From NCBI GenBank assembly GCA_964392245.1, contig CAYMOX010000039.1:1-44910 (forward strand): a stretch of 44,910 bases of DNA, in the 5' to 3' direction. Source of the DNA: JAAUUJ01 sp964392245 (GTDB lineage: Bacteria > Cyanobacteriota > Cyanobacteriia > Thermostichales > Thermostichaceae). Numbering within the stretch: the first letter of the stretch is position 1; each line of letters opens with the position of its first letter. Under the pieces are notes generated by a model. The model was not told the DNA's origin. It worked only from the letters and a program-made list of their open reading frames with translations, and did not search any database. The position numbers and the translations under genes are program-made. Positions 16,548-25,471 of this stretch are shown here, in pieces.

Positions 16548-17207
16548 GTGGAACTTGATTTTCTCCAGATCCAGGACAAGTTGGTGTTTATCCTGCGAGG
16601 GGTGCAGGTTACCCTCCAGTTCACACTGCTCTCTGTGATTCTGGGGTTTGCCTGGGGCATGGTCCTATCGTTGATGAAGATCACCCGCATTCCCCCTCTG
16701 CGCTGGTTTGCTATTGCCTACACCTCGGTGTTTCGCGGCACTCCCCTGATCCTGCAACTCACCCTGATCTACTTCGCCACCCCACAGCTGACGGGTTTTG
16801 ATATTAGTCCCCTACAGGCGGGGGTTCTCTCCTTCAGCCTCAACTCCGGGGCCTACACTTCTGAAACAATTCGGGGCGGGATTCTGGCGGTGGATCGGGG
16901 GCAGTGGGATGCGGCGGCTTCGCTGGGGGTGCCCTATCGCTTGATGATGGTGGATCTGATCTTTCCTCAGGCCCTGAAGAATATTCTGCCTGCCCTGGTG
17001 AATGAAAGTATTGCTCTGCTTAAAGACTCAGCTCTGGTATCGGTGATCGGGGTGACGGATGTGATGCGGCGGGCCCAGATTGTGGCGGCAGAAAAATACA
17101 TTTACTTTGAACCCCTGATCGTGGCGGGGTTAATCTATTACGTGCTGGTGATGACTCTGACCTGGGGAGCCCAAAATCTGGAGCGGAGGTTGAGACGCAG
17201 TGATTAA
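16548..17207 (+). CDS. Polar amino acid ABC transporter, permease
   Basis: 219 residues with a GTG start 30 bases after the binding-protein gene. Five hydrophobic segments and the HisM/GlnP-family signature FRGTPLILQLTLIYF are seen. The EAA-like cytoplasmic loop is WDAAASLGVPYRLMMVDLIF, followed by the conserved P-Q-A-L-K-N-I-L-P-A-L-V-N-E. It forms the membrane channel for the importer. Its stop overlaps the ATPase gene start by eight bases. Confidence 0.93.
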   Translation: MELDFLQIQDKLVFILRGVQVTLQFTLLSVILGFAWGMVLSLMKITRIPPLRWFAIAYTSVFRGTPLILQLTLIYFATPQLTGFDISPLQAGVLSFSLNSGAYTSETIRGGILAVDRGQWDAAASLGVPYRLMMVDLIFPQALKNILPALVNESIALLKDSALVSVIGVTDVMRRAQIVAAEKYIYFEPLIVAGLIYYVLVMTLTWGAQNLERRLRRSD

Positions 17208-17922
17208 TGTGGATGCACTCACGAAAACCTTTGGAGACCTCCAAGTTCTCAAGGGCATCTCGACTGAGATTGATCGGGGTTCGGTGGTGGCGGTCATTGG
17301 TCCCTCCGGCTGTGGCAAGTCTACTTTTCTTCGCTGCCTCAATCGTCTAGAAGTGCCCACCTCTGGACGGGTCAGTATTGATGGCATCGAGATCACCGAT
17401 CCCAAAACAGATATTCTACGGCTGCGGCAACGGGTGGGGATGGTGTTTCAGCTGTTCAATATTTTTCCCCACATGACGGTGATGGAAAACCTGACCTATG
17501 CCCCGATCAAGGTGAAGGGTGTTTCCCGATCCCAGGCTAATGCCAAAGGCCTGGAATTGCTGGAGCGGGTGGGACTGGTGGACAAAGCGGACATTTATCC
17601 TTCCAAACTCTCCGGAGGCCAGAAGCAACGGGTGGCGATCGCCCGCTCCTTGGCCATGGAGCCGGAAGTGATGCTGTTCGATGAACCCACCTCCGCTCTG
17701 GATCCCGAAATGGTGCGAGAAGTGCTGGAGGTGATCAAGGGCCTGGTCCAGACTCAGATCACGATGGTGATCGTCACCCATGAGATGGGATTTGCTCGAG
17801 AAGTGGCGGATCGGATCTGTTTTTTTGACAGCGGCTATCTGGTGGAGGATGCTCCCCCTGCTGAGTTCTTTACTCGTCCAAAGACAGAACGGGCTCAACA
17901 ATTTTTAGAGAAAATGCTCTGA
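17200..17922 (+). CDS. Polar amino acid ABC transporter, ATPase
   Basis: 240 residues, GlnQ/HisP family. The Walker A box is GPSGCGKST, the Q-loop is in GMVFQLFNIFPHMTVMENL, the signature is LSGGQKQRVAIARSL, the Walker B region is VMLFDEPTSALDPE, and the H-loop is VTHEMGFA. The start is a GTG overlapping the permease gene, so translation is coupled. The HIP1 octamer GCGATCGC at 17635-17642 lies inside the gene. Confidence 0.94.
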   Translation: MINVDALTKTFGDLQVLKGISTEIDRGSVVAVIGPSGCGKSTFLRCLNRLEVPTSGRVSIDGIEITDPKTDILRLRQRVGMVFQLFNIFPHMTVMENLTYAPIKVKGVSRSQANAKGLELLERVGLVDKADIYPSKLSGGQKQRVAIARSLAMEPEVMLFDEPTSALDPEMVREVLEVIKGLVQTQITMVIVTHEMGFAREVADRICFFDSGYLVEDAPPAEFFTRPKTERAQQFLEKML

Positions 17923-18094
17923 TTCTGAATGAGTATAGGGGGAGGTGAGATCAGAGGAGAGGCCATCCAAAGTCTTCTCGAGACAGGCCCTTTCGGTAGT
18001 GTTTAATCAAGTCATGGGCAGAGAAATACCCTCAATACAGGACGGTTACCTGTTAGGTTGGGCTTTGTGCCACTGGCTTGTTGATCATCTAATC

Positions 18095-18283
18095 CTAAAG
18101 GTCAATCCATTGTTCATGGGTACCTCTGAAGTTGGGCTTTGGGCGACTGACTTGACCTGCCGTGCCATTCGGATCAGGGCCTGGATCAGGAAGGGGGGCA
18201 GCACCACCACAGATCATTTGACTATCTGCTTCTGAAAGGTTAGCCCACAGGATTAATTTTTTGGCTGGATTGATCTTCTTCAT
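18095..18283 (-). CDS. Small peptide gene with a Gly-Gly leader-like motif and Pro-rich tail
   Basis: 62 residues in the 582-bp gap 17923-18504, which otherwise shows no gene. A strong ribosome site (AGAGGAAA, seven bases from the ATG at 18283) supports translation. The N-terminus is basic and hydrophobic (MKKINPAKKLILW), followed by LSEADSQMICGG, like the end of double-glycine leaders (L-S-E-x-E/D...G-G). Residues 28-62 are Pro/Gly-rich. No transporter or modifying enzyme is adjacent. A 24-bp segment inside the gene (18131-18154) has a 21/24 direct copy just downstream at 18057-18080. It may be a RiPP/bacteriocin-like precursor or just a small orphan protein. Confidence 0.45.
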   Translation of the reverse strand: MKKINPAKKLILWANLSEADSQMICGGAAPLPDPGPDPNGTAGQVSRPKPNFRGTHEQWIDL

Positions 18284-18504
18284 ACGGATTTCCTCTGGGT
18301 GAAGTTGTTTAAGAGGTTGACTTTCTTACTATCAAACCTCTGAGCTTTTCCTGGTGTGATCGTCCTGGTTTCTTCTTCGTGATCTGAATCAACAGTGAAG
18401 TAACAGCAATACCTGCTCCAGTTAAACCAGGGCAAGGTAGATAGGCTCGTCAGGAGTTACTGTGTTCAGACTGGGCTCTCCAGGATTGCCGGAGTAATTC
18501 AACT

Positions 18505-19245
18505 TTATTCTTCATAAACAAGATGCTCCGATCCCTCCAGGATCTTGACGGATTGGATCACATCTCCCACCTGGATCTGATCGACACCATCCATGCCCTC
18601 CACCACGTATCCAAAAACCGCAAAGCGACCATCCAGGATCGGCAGGGACGCCAGACTAATGTAGAACTGTGAAGAAGCCGAATCAAACTCATTGGCAGAG
18701 CGGGCCATGCCCACAGCTCCCCGCCGATGATCGAGCACCAACTCCTCCACACTGGCAGCCACATCTACTGGCGTGTTGTAGAGGGGTTGCTCCTGACCCT
18801 TCAGCTTAATCTCCAGAGGAATACGGCGTAGCTGCTGGCTGACCGGATCTTGATAACCTCCGGTGCCGTTGCCGTTAGGGTCTCCACCCCGCACCACAAA
18901 AGGTTCTGGATCCTTTTCCACCTGGTAAAAAATTAGTCCGTTGTAGAAGCCCCTTTGTACCAGATCGGCAAAATTGCCTGCCGTTAGAGGAGCGGCTTCG
19001 CCATCCAGTTCAAGGGTGAGAGTGATCAGACCCGCCTGGGCCGTTTGCACGATCATCTCGACTGCCGCTTTGCCCTGGAGTCGTGGGCGTCCTGAATATA
19101 CCTGCAAAACGGGTTCTACCTGCTTTTGTAACCCTGCCCCTAAACGTTGCGAGGCCAGGATCAGACCTCCCCCCAGCACAGAGAGGATTAACCCCGTCAG
19201 GAGCGGTCGCAGGTTAAGGCCACCCTTCTGCAATTGACTTAGCAT
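18505..19245 (-). CDS. Cyclophilin-type peptidyl-prolyl isomerase, membrane-anchored
   Basis: 246 residues. An N-terminal membrane helix (about 15-31) anchors a periplasmic or lumenal cyclophilin domain (about 62-240). Motifs are PLTAGNFADLVQRGFYNGLIF, FVVRGGDPNGNGTGGY, VGMARSANEFDSASSQFYIS and DGRFAVFGYVVEGMDGVD. It catalyses cis-trans isomerisation of X-Pro bonds during protein folding. It lies 66 bases downstream of radA on the same strand. Confidence 0.88.
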   Translation of the reverse strand: MLSQLQKGGLNLRPLLTGLILSVLGGGLILASQRLGAGLQKQVEPVLQVYSGRPRLQGKAAVEMIVQTAQAGLITLTLELDGEAAPLTAGNFADLVQRGFYNGLIFYQVEKDPEPFVVRGGDPNGNGTGGYQDPVSQQLRRIPLEIKLKGQEQPLYNTPVDVAASVEELVLDHRRGAVGMARSANEFDSASSQFYISLASLPILDGRFAVFGYVVEGMDGVDQIQVGDVIQSVKILEGSEHLVYEE

Positions 19246-19311
19246 TCCCGGCTCCTACACCATTGGCAGCGGCTGCAGGCAGGTATACCCCCATCGGTAG
19301 GGATTTTCTGC

Positions 19312-20718
19312 TCATTCAGCTCCATTCCCATTATTCTCTGCTATGTGAGGCAAGGCTACAATCAGGGCATCCAAAAGGCGATGAACTCGGGTTAACTGCA
19401 GTCCAAAGTCCGCTAATACAGGACTGTCTGGAATGATCGCATGGCGGAACCCCAGTTTGGCCGCTTCCTTTAACCGTTGTTCCAGTTGAGACACAGGCCG
19501 CACCTGCCCCCCCAACCCCACCTCCCCAATCAGAACCGAGTGGGGATCCACCACCCGATCGCGAAAACTGGCTGCCAGGGCCACCGCTACTCCCAGATCC
19601 GCAGCGGGTTCTCCTACCTGCATCCCTCCAGCTGAGGCGATATAGGCGTCATAACGGGAGAGGGGCAGACCAACTCGTTTTTCCAGCACCGCCAGGATCT
19701 GCAGAAAGCGATTGACCTCAATGCCCGTAGTCGATCGGCGGGGGGAGGAGTAGCTGGTAGGACTGACAAGGGACTGGATCTCCACCACCAGGGGGCGGGT
19801 GCCCTCACAGGCCACGATCAATGCCGTACCCGGGACCATCCCCTCGCGGCTACTGATAAAGAGCTCGGAAGGATTCTCCACCTCGATCAGCCCCTGTTCC
19901 GCCATATCAAAGACCCCCACCTCCTGGCTGGGGCCAAAGCGGTTTTTGACGGAGCGCAACAGACGATGGCTTTGAAACCGATCCCCTTCAAAGTAGAGCA
20001 CTGTGTCCACCAGATGTTCCAGCACCTTCGGTCCTGCAATTGCCCCCTCTTTGGTGACATGACCCACGATCACCAGACTGATGTGCAATCGCTTGGCCAG
20101 CCGCATCAACGCACTGGTACATTCCCGCACCTGCGTCACAGAGCCGGGAGCCGAACTCAGTTGGGACCAGAAGATGGCCTGGATACTGTCGATCACCGCG
20201 ACCCTTGGCATCAGGGATTGAATCTCCAGCAGGATCGCTTCCAGATCGGTTTCCGCCAGCAGGTAAAGATGCTCTGAACTTACCCCCAGCCGCTCGGCCC
20301 GCAGCTTGATTTGTTGTGCCGACTCCTCGCCGGAGACATAGAGCATGGGGTACTGCTGCGAAAGATGGTGCGCAGTTTGTAGCAGCAGAGTGCTTTTGCC
20401 AATGCCCGGATCACCCCCAATCAGGATCAGGGAACCGGGCACAATGCCCCCCCCCAGAACCCGATCCAGTTCCCGAAAGCCAGAAGGCAGGCGCGGATAT
20501 GCATCGGGAGCCACCTGGTGCAGAGGGACTGAGGCCGTCGGACCCGTACCTGTTGAAACGGCTTTGGATGAGCTGGTGAGGGGACTACGGGGAGAGGTGG
20601 CGGCAGTGATCTCTTCCGTGAGACTGCCCCAGGTGCCGCAACCGGAGCAACGGCCTAAATGCTTGGCAAAGCGCTCACCACAGGCATTACAGACCCAGAC
20701 GGATTTGGCTTTGGCCAT
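19312..20718 (-). CDS. radA: DNA repair protein RadA
   Basis: 468 residues. The N-terminal four-Cys zinc finger is at C10, C13, C24 and C27. The RecA-like ATPase has Walker A GGDPGIGKST (101-110), the RadA-specific KNRFG motif (about 260), and a C-terminal Lon-protease-like domain (AVLEKRVGLPLS, VGEPAADLGVAVALA). RadA promotes branch migration in recombination and repair. Length matches the family. Cytochrome gene psbV2 lies 38 bases upstream on the same strand. Confidence 0.95.
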   Translation of the reverse strand: MAKAKSVWVCNACGERFAKHLGRCSGCGTWGSLTEEITAATSPRSPLTSSSKAVSTGTGPTASVPLHQVAPDAYPRLPSGFRELDRVLGGGIVPGSLILIGGDPGIGKSTLLLQTAHHLSQQYPMLYVSGEESAQQIKLRAERLGVSSEHLYLLAETDLEAILLEIQSLMPRVAVIDSIQAIFWSQLSSAPGSVTQVRECTSALMRLAKRLHISLVIVGHVTKEGAIAGPKVLEHLVDTVLYFEGDRFQSHRLLRSVKNRFGPSQEVGVFDMAEQGLIEVENPSELFISSREGMVPGTALIVACEGTRPLVVEIQSLVSPTSYSSPRRSTTGIEVNRFLQILAVLEKRVGLPLSRYDAYIASAGGMQVGEPAADLGVAVALAASFRDRVVDPHSVLIGEVGLGGQVRPVSQLEQRLKEAAKLGFRHAIIPDSPVLADFGLQLTRVHRLLDALIVALPHIAENNGNGAE

Positions 20719-20756
20719 GCTCCGGTACGCTCAACCCTGATCCTATCCTTCAGATC

Positions 20757-21266
20757 TTAACGCTCTAGTTTAGCGGTGCCCCATCCGGGTGCAGTCTGGG
20801 AGGCCCGCAGGACAAAGGCGGCCAGATTTTGCAGTTCCTCATCACTCATCCACTTGCGGGAGACCGGACGGCAGCCAAAACTGATATCCGTGCCGTTGTA
20901 GTTGAGGGGTTCCCGTTGAAACTCCATCAGGCTGGCCAAATTATCACGAGGAGGCGTGGCCCCCTGCAGATCCTCCAGCGAGAGAGAAATCCTCGGATCG
21001 GGTAGCGTCGATCCCCCCACATGACAATTGAGACAGTTGTTTTGAAAGAGCACCTTGCCTGCTTCCAACTGCTCCGGTGTGATGGTAACGGGGGTTCCTG
21101 AAGCATCGGCAGGAAGCTCAATCGGGCCAGACACCTGCAGATACTGGTTGACGTAGGCATCGATCCGCGCCCAGGCGGGAGCCGCGCATAGGCAGAGCAG
21201 CAGCCCCCAGATCCCCAAACGCTGCAGGCACCGCACCAAAACTTGCACCATAAGACTTATCCTCAT
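20757..21266 (-). CDS. psbV2: Cytochrome c550-like protein PsbV2
   Basis: 169 residues with a signal peptide ending near AWA (33). The heme site C78-L-N-C-H82 is intact. The region aligns with PsbV through GATPPRDN, (Y)xG and the final SDEELQNLAAFVL. At the place of the axial His of PsbV (H120 in the neighbouring gene) this protein has Cys132 in ISFGCRPVS, with a one-residue gap. From memory, the Thermosynechococcus PsbV2 structure showed His/Cys heme ligation, which fits. It lies directly downstream of psbV. The protein is soluble and lumenal; its role is uncertain and may be a low-potential electron carrier or a partial stand-in for PsbV. Confidence 0.88.
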   Translation of the reverse strand: MRISLMVQVLVRCLQRLGIWGLLLCLCAAPAWARIDAYVNQYLQVSGPIELPADASGTPVTITPEQLEAGKVLFQNNCLNCHVGGSTLPDPRISLSLEDLQGATPPRDNLASLMEFQREPLNYNGTDISFGCRPVSRKWMSDEELQNLAAFVLRASQTAPGWGTAKLER

Positions 21267-21340
21267 TGCAACAAAAAAGGGCTGTCAGTTTCCCTGGATC
21301 AGCCCATTGCTTCTTCATCCTTGCTGGTGATCCAGAGGGG

Positions 21341-21859
21341 CTAGAGATACCCGGCCAGATCACTGTGACTTTCACTCTTGGTGCCTCCCCATCCCGGTTG
21401 AGTTTGGGCCTGCACTAGCACATACGCTGAGATGAGCTTGAGATCCTCATCAGTGAGGCTGCGCAGGCGAGGGTAGTCACTCTTCAGTTGGGTGTTGGGA
21501 TGATACTCTAGCAGCGACGTTTCGCCGTCATAGGTGGTGGGGTTCTTGAGATAATCCACCATGGCCATGACATTATCCCGCGGCGGGGTGGCTCCAGCCA
21601 GATCCTCCATCTTCAGGCTGACATCGGGGTTCGGATAGGTTTGACCGCTGACATGGCAACGAGCACAGGCGGCATTGAATAGCCGACGGCCCTGCCCGAT
21701 CTCGCGATCAGAGAAAGAAATGGTTTCGTTCGCATTGAGGGCGACCGTTCGGGTATCGTCGGCGGCCATCACCGGAGCGATCCGCCAGCTGATCACACAG
21801 AGTAAAGCCACCAGGATCAGAGTGGCCAGCTTTTGAAAAGAGAAAGATTTACTAAACAT
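21341..21859 (-). CDS. psbV: Photosystem II cytochrome c550 (PsbV)
   Basis: 172 residues with a signal peptide cleaved near VMA|ADD (32). The heme site is C65-A-R-C-H69 and the axial His is H120 in LLEYHPNT. ATPPRDN, PTTYDGE and LRSLTDEDLKLISAYVL are PsbV family features. It is an extrinsic lumenal subunit stabilising the oxygen-evolving Mn cluster. The C-terminus (about 20 residues after QTQPGWGG) is longer than the usual PsbV end. The 288-bp divergent region up to carB holds the promoters of both genes; no clear boxes were identified. Confidence 0.92.
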   Translation of the reverse strand: MFSKSFSFQKLATLILVALLCVISWRIAPVMAADDTRTVALNANETISFSDREIGQGRRLFNAACARCHVSGQTYPNPDVSLKMEDLAGATPPRDNVMAMVDYLKNPTTYDGETSLLEYHPNTQLKSDYPRLRSLTDEDLKLISAYVLVQAQTQPGWGGTKSESHSDLAGYL

Positions 21860-22147
21860 GGTTCTCCCAATCAGAGGCTAGGTAAAATGCTGCAACTTAC
21901 CCTGATAAAGGGGCCGCAGGCCTGCATCAGGTTGTGGGAGTCACCTCCTCATCTTTGCAATCGTGAAGCTGTGTCCCCCTTACCCCCTCTATAAGATAGA
22001 CCATTTGCTGATCCAGAGGAATTCTGAAGGCTGATGGATTTGACAATCGGTAACTATCCCTGTTTTTGCACCTGGGTATCTGCGTGACTGTTCTTGCGGT
22101 AGCCTGGCCCCTAAAATAAGAAGCTAACTTCATGAGAGACATCCGCC

Positions 22148-25100
22148 ATGCCCCGCCGCACTGATATTCATAAGATTCTCCTGGTCGGTGCTGGACCTAT
22201 CGTCATTGGTCAGGCCTGCGAGTTTGACTACTCCGGCACCCAGGCTTGCAAGGCCCTGCGGGAAGAAGGCTACGAAGTGGTGCTGGTGAATTCCAACCCG
22301 GCCACGATCATGACGGATCCAGCCATGGCGGATCGCACCTACATTGAGCCGGTCACTGCAGAGTTTGTCACCCAGATCATTGAACGGGAGCGTCCCGATG
22401 CGCTTCTTCCCACCATGGGGGGGCAGACGGCCCTGAACGTGGCGGTGGAACTGGCGGAATCGGGGGTGCTGGAGCGCTGGGGAGTGGAGCTGATCGGGGC
22501 TAAGCTGGCGGCCATCCAGAAAGCCGAGGATCGGCAGAAATTTAAACAGGCCATGCAGGCGATTGGTCTGGCGGTGCCCCTTTCGGGTCTGGCCCACAAT
22601 CTGGAGGAAGCCCGTCTGATCGCGGCTGAAATTGGCTATCCCCTGATCATTCGACCTGCCTATACCCTGGGGGGGTTGGGGGGTGGAGTGGCCTACAACC
22701 AGGAGGAGTACGAAGAGATCTGCTCCGCTGGGCTGGATGCCAGTCCTGTCTCTCAGATTCTGGTGGAGGAGTCGGTCCTGGGCTGGAAGGAATTTGAGCT
22801 GGAGGTGATGCGAGATCTGGCGGATAACGTCGTGATCATCTGTTCGATTGAGAACGTGGATCCGATGGGGGTGCACACGGGGGACTCGATCACGGTGGCC
22901 CCTGCCCAAACCCTGACTGACAAAGAGTATCAGCGCCTGCGCGACTATGCCATCCGCATCATCCGGGAGATCGGGGTGGAAACGGGGGGATCGAATGTGC
23001 AGTTTGCCGTCAATCCCGAGAATGGTGAAGTGCGGGTGGTGGAAATGAATCCTCGGGTGTCTCGCTCCTCGGCACTGGCCTCGAAAGCCACAGGGTTTCC
23101 GATTGCCAAGATTGCCGCCAAGCTGGCCGTGGGCTACACCCTGGATGAAATTCCCAACGACATTACCCGCAAAACCCCTGCCAGTTTTGAGCCCACGATT
23201 GACTATGTGGTGGTCAAGGTCCCCCGTTTTGCCTTTGAAAAGTTCCCCGGATCTGAGCCTGTCTTAACCACGCAAATGCGCTCGGTGGGGGAGGCGATGG
23301 CCATGGGGAGGACGTTTCAGGAGTCGCTGCAGAAGGCGATGCGATCCCTGGAGATTGACCGGGCCGGACTGGGGGCGGATCGGGTGGAAAAGCTGCCCAC
23401 CGTCGAGGAGGTGAAGGTGGCCCTGCGGGTCCCCAATCCCACCCGGATTCTGGCGCTGCGACAGGCCCTGCTGCTGGGTCTGGATCCTGAAGAGATCCAC
23501 CGTCTCAGCCGGATTGATCCCTGGTTCATTGAGAAGATCCAGGAATTGGTGCAGGTGGAACAAGCCCTGCAGCAGCAAACGCTGGCCACCCTTACAGCTG
23601 CGGATCTGTGGGCCTGCAAGCGCTTGGGGTTCAGTGATCGGCAACTGGCCTATCTCTTGAATGTTTCCGAGACAGAATTCCGGAGGCATCGCCTGAGATT
23701 AGGCATCCAGCCCTCCTATAAAACGGTGGATACCTGTGCGGCTGAGTTTGCGGCCCAAACCCCCTATCAGTACTCCACCTATGAAGAGACCTCCGAGATC
23801 TTTGCCTCCGACAAACCCAAAGTGCTGATCCTGGGGGGAGGCCCCAACCGCATTGGCCAGGGGATCGAGTTTGATTACTGCTGCTGTCATGCCGCCTTTG
23901 CTTTGGAGAGAGATGGGTTCGAAACCATCATGATCAATTCCAACCCCGAAACGGTCTCCACCGATTACGACACCTCCGATCGCCTCTACTTTGAGCCCCT
24001 CACCCACGAAGATGTGATGAATATTGTGGATATGGAGCAGCCCGTTGGCCTGATCGTCCAGTTTGGGGGACAGACCCCGCTGCGGTTGGCAGAGGATCTG
24101 GCGGCGGCACAGGCCCCGATCTGGGGAACTTCACCCGATTCGATCGATATGGCGGAGGACCGCGAACAGTTTGATCAGGTGTTGCAAACCCTGGGGATCC
24201 GGCAACCCAGTAATGGCATGGCCCGCAGCTATGCGCAGGCACTGGAGGTGGCTCAACAGATCGGCTATCCCGTGGTGGTGCGACCCAGCTATGTTCTGGG
24301 GGGACGGGCCATGGAGATCGTTTATTCTGACACCGAGTTAGAGCGCTACATGCAGCAGGCGCTGGATGTGACCCTGACTGCCTTTGGCAGTTTAGAAGAT
24401 CGTCCGGTGCTGGTGGATCAGTTTCTGGAGGATGCGGTGGAAGTGGATGTGGATGCCATCGCCGATCATACGGGGGCTGTGACGATTGGGGGCATCATGG
24501 AACACATTGAGCAGGCGGGTATTCATTCCGGCGACTCGGCCTGTGTTCTGCCCACCCGCACCCTCAGCCCCCCGGTATTGCAGGTGATCCGCGAGTGGAC
24601 TGAGCAACTGGCCCGCGCCCTCAATGTGGTAGGGCTACTGAATGTCCAGTACGCGGTTCAGGGGGAACAGGTGTATGTGCTGGAGGCCAATCCCCGAGCT
24701 TCTCGAACCGTTCCCTTTGTCAGTAAGGTGATCGGTGTACCCTTGGCAGGCTATGCCGCTCAGGTGATGGCGGGCAAAACCCTGGCGGAACTCGGGTTTA
24801 CCCAGGAGGTGATCCCACCCCATATTGCCGTCAAAGAAGCTGTGCTCCCGTTTCACAAATTCCCCGGTACCGATACGCTCCTGGGGCCAGAGATGCGCTC
24901 CACAGGCGAAGTTATGGGAATTGACACCGACTTTGGCCGTGCCTTTGCCAAGGCTCAGTTGGGGGCGGGGCAGTCCTTACCACTGCGGGGATCGGTGTTT
25001 ATCAGTGTCAGCAATCGGGATAAAACGGCTGTGGTCAAGGTGGCCAAAGAATTGGCAGAGTTAGGCTTTAAACTTCTGGCTACCACTGGCACCCAACAAT

Positions 25101-25396
25101 ACCTCCAGGACCAGGGGCTGCTGGTGGAAAAGGTACTGAAGCTGCACGAAGGCCGTCCCCATGTGATCGATGCGATTAAAAACCGCGAGATCCAGCTGAT
25201 TATCAATACCCCGACAGGGATCGAAGCCCAGCAGGATGGACAACGGATCCGGCGCACCGCTCTGGCCTACAAAATTCCGTTGGTGACCACCCTGGCGGGG
25301 GCACGGGCAACCGCAGCCGCGATCCGGGCTCTGCAGTCGGGATCGCTGGGGGTTAAATCTTTGCAGGAATACTTTCCTTCTGCAGAACCCACATAA
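22148..25396 (+). CDS. carB: Carbamoyl-phosphate synthase, large subunit
   Basis: 1082 residues, full length. It has two homologous halves, each with an ATP-grasp domain: the first begins KILLVGAGPIVIGQACEFDYSG, the second begins KVLILGGGPNRIGQGIEFDY at about residue 556. A C-terminal MGS-like allosteric domain (about 945-1070) follows. It uses ammonia from the CarA subunit (not in the window), bicarbonate and two ATP to make carbamoyl phosphate for arginine and pyrimidines. Confidence 0.97.
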   Translation: MPRRTDIHKILLVGAGPIVIGQACEFDYSGTQACKALREEGYEVVLVNSNPATIMTDPAMADRTYIEPVTAEFVTQIIERERPDALLPTMGGQTALNVAVELAESGVLERWGVELIGAKLAAIQKAEDRQKFKQAMQAIGLAVPLSGLAHNLEEARLIAAEIGYPLIIRPAYTLGGLGGGVAYNQEEYEEICSAGLDASPVSQILVEESVLGWKEFELEVMRDLADNVVIICSIENVDPMGVHTGDSITVAPAQTLTDKEYQRLRDYAIRIIREIGVETGGSNVQFAVNPENGEVRVVEMNPRVSRSSALASKATGFPIAKIAAKLAVGYTLDEIPNDITRKTPASFEPTIDYVVVKVPRFAFEKFPGSEPVLTTQMRSVGEAMAMGRTFQESLQKAMRSLEIDRAGLGADRVEKLPTVEEVKVALRVPNPTRILALRQALLLGLDPEEIHRLSRIDPWFIEKIQELVQVEQALQQQTLATLTAADLWACKRLGFSDRQLAYLLNVSETEFRRHRLRLGIQPSYKTVDTCAAEFAAQTPYQYSTYEETSEIFASDKPKVLILGGGPNRIGQGIEFDYCCCHAAFALERDGFETIMINSNPETVSTDYDTSDRLYFEPLTHEDVMNIVDMEQPVGLIVQFGGQTPLRLAEDLAAAQAPIWGTSPDSIDMAEDREQFDQVLQTLGIRQPSNGMARSYAQALEVAQQIGYPVVVRPSYVLGGRAMEIVYSDTELERYMQQALDVTLTAFGSLEDRPVLVDQFLEDAVEVDVDAIADHTGAVTIGGIMEHIEQAGIHSGDSACVLPTRTLSPPVLQVIREWTEQLARALNVVGLLNVQYAVQGEQVYVLEANPRASRTVPFVSKVIGVPLAGYAAQVMAGKTLAELGFTQEVIPPHIAVKEAVLPFHKFPGTDTLLGPEMRSTGEVMGIDTDFGRAFAKAQLGAGQSLPLRGSVFISVSNRDKTAVVKVAKELAELGFKLLATTGTQQYLQDQGLLVEKVLKLHEGRPHVIDAIKNREIQLIINTPTGIEAQQDGQRIRRTALAYKIPLVTTLAGARATAAAIRALQSGSLGVKSLQEYFPSAEPT

Positions 25397-25428
25397 TAAA
25401 AAAAAGAGAGGCTCTGCTGGAGTCTCTC
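25397..25428 (-). terminator. Intrinsic terminator of gap2
   Basis: GAGAGGCTC at 25406-25414 and GAGTCTCTC at 25420-25428 form a nine-base-pair stem with one G-T wobble around TGCTG. On the minus strand it is followed by an eight-base T-run (25405-25398). It lies about 45 bases past the gap2 stop and directly after the convergent carB stop, so it may stop transcription from both sides. Confidence 0.8.
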
Positions 25429-25471
25429 AAGGGCTATCGGCATGAAAGCAGTTGATTAACCAGGGACAGGC

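Noticed and set aside
17945..18235. 96-codon plus-strand open frame
   Set aside because: No ribosome site or protein-like composition; the opposite-strand 62-residue gene in the same stretch has a far better start.
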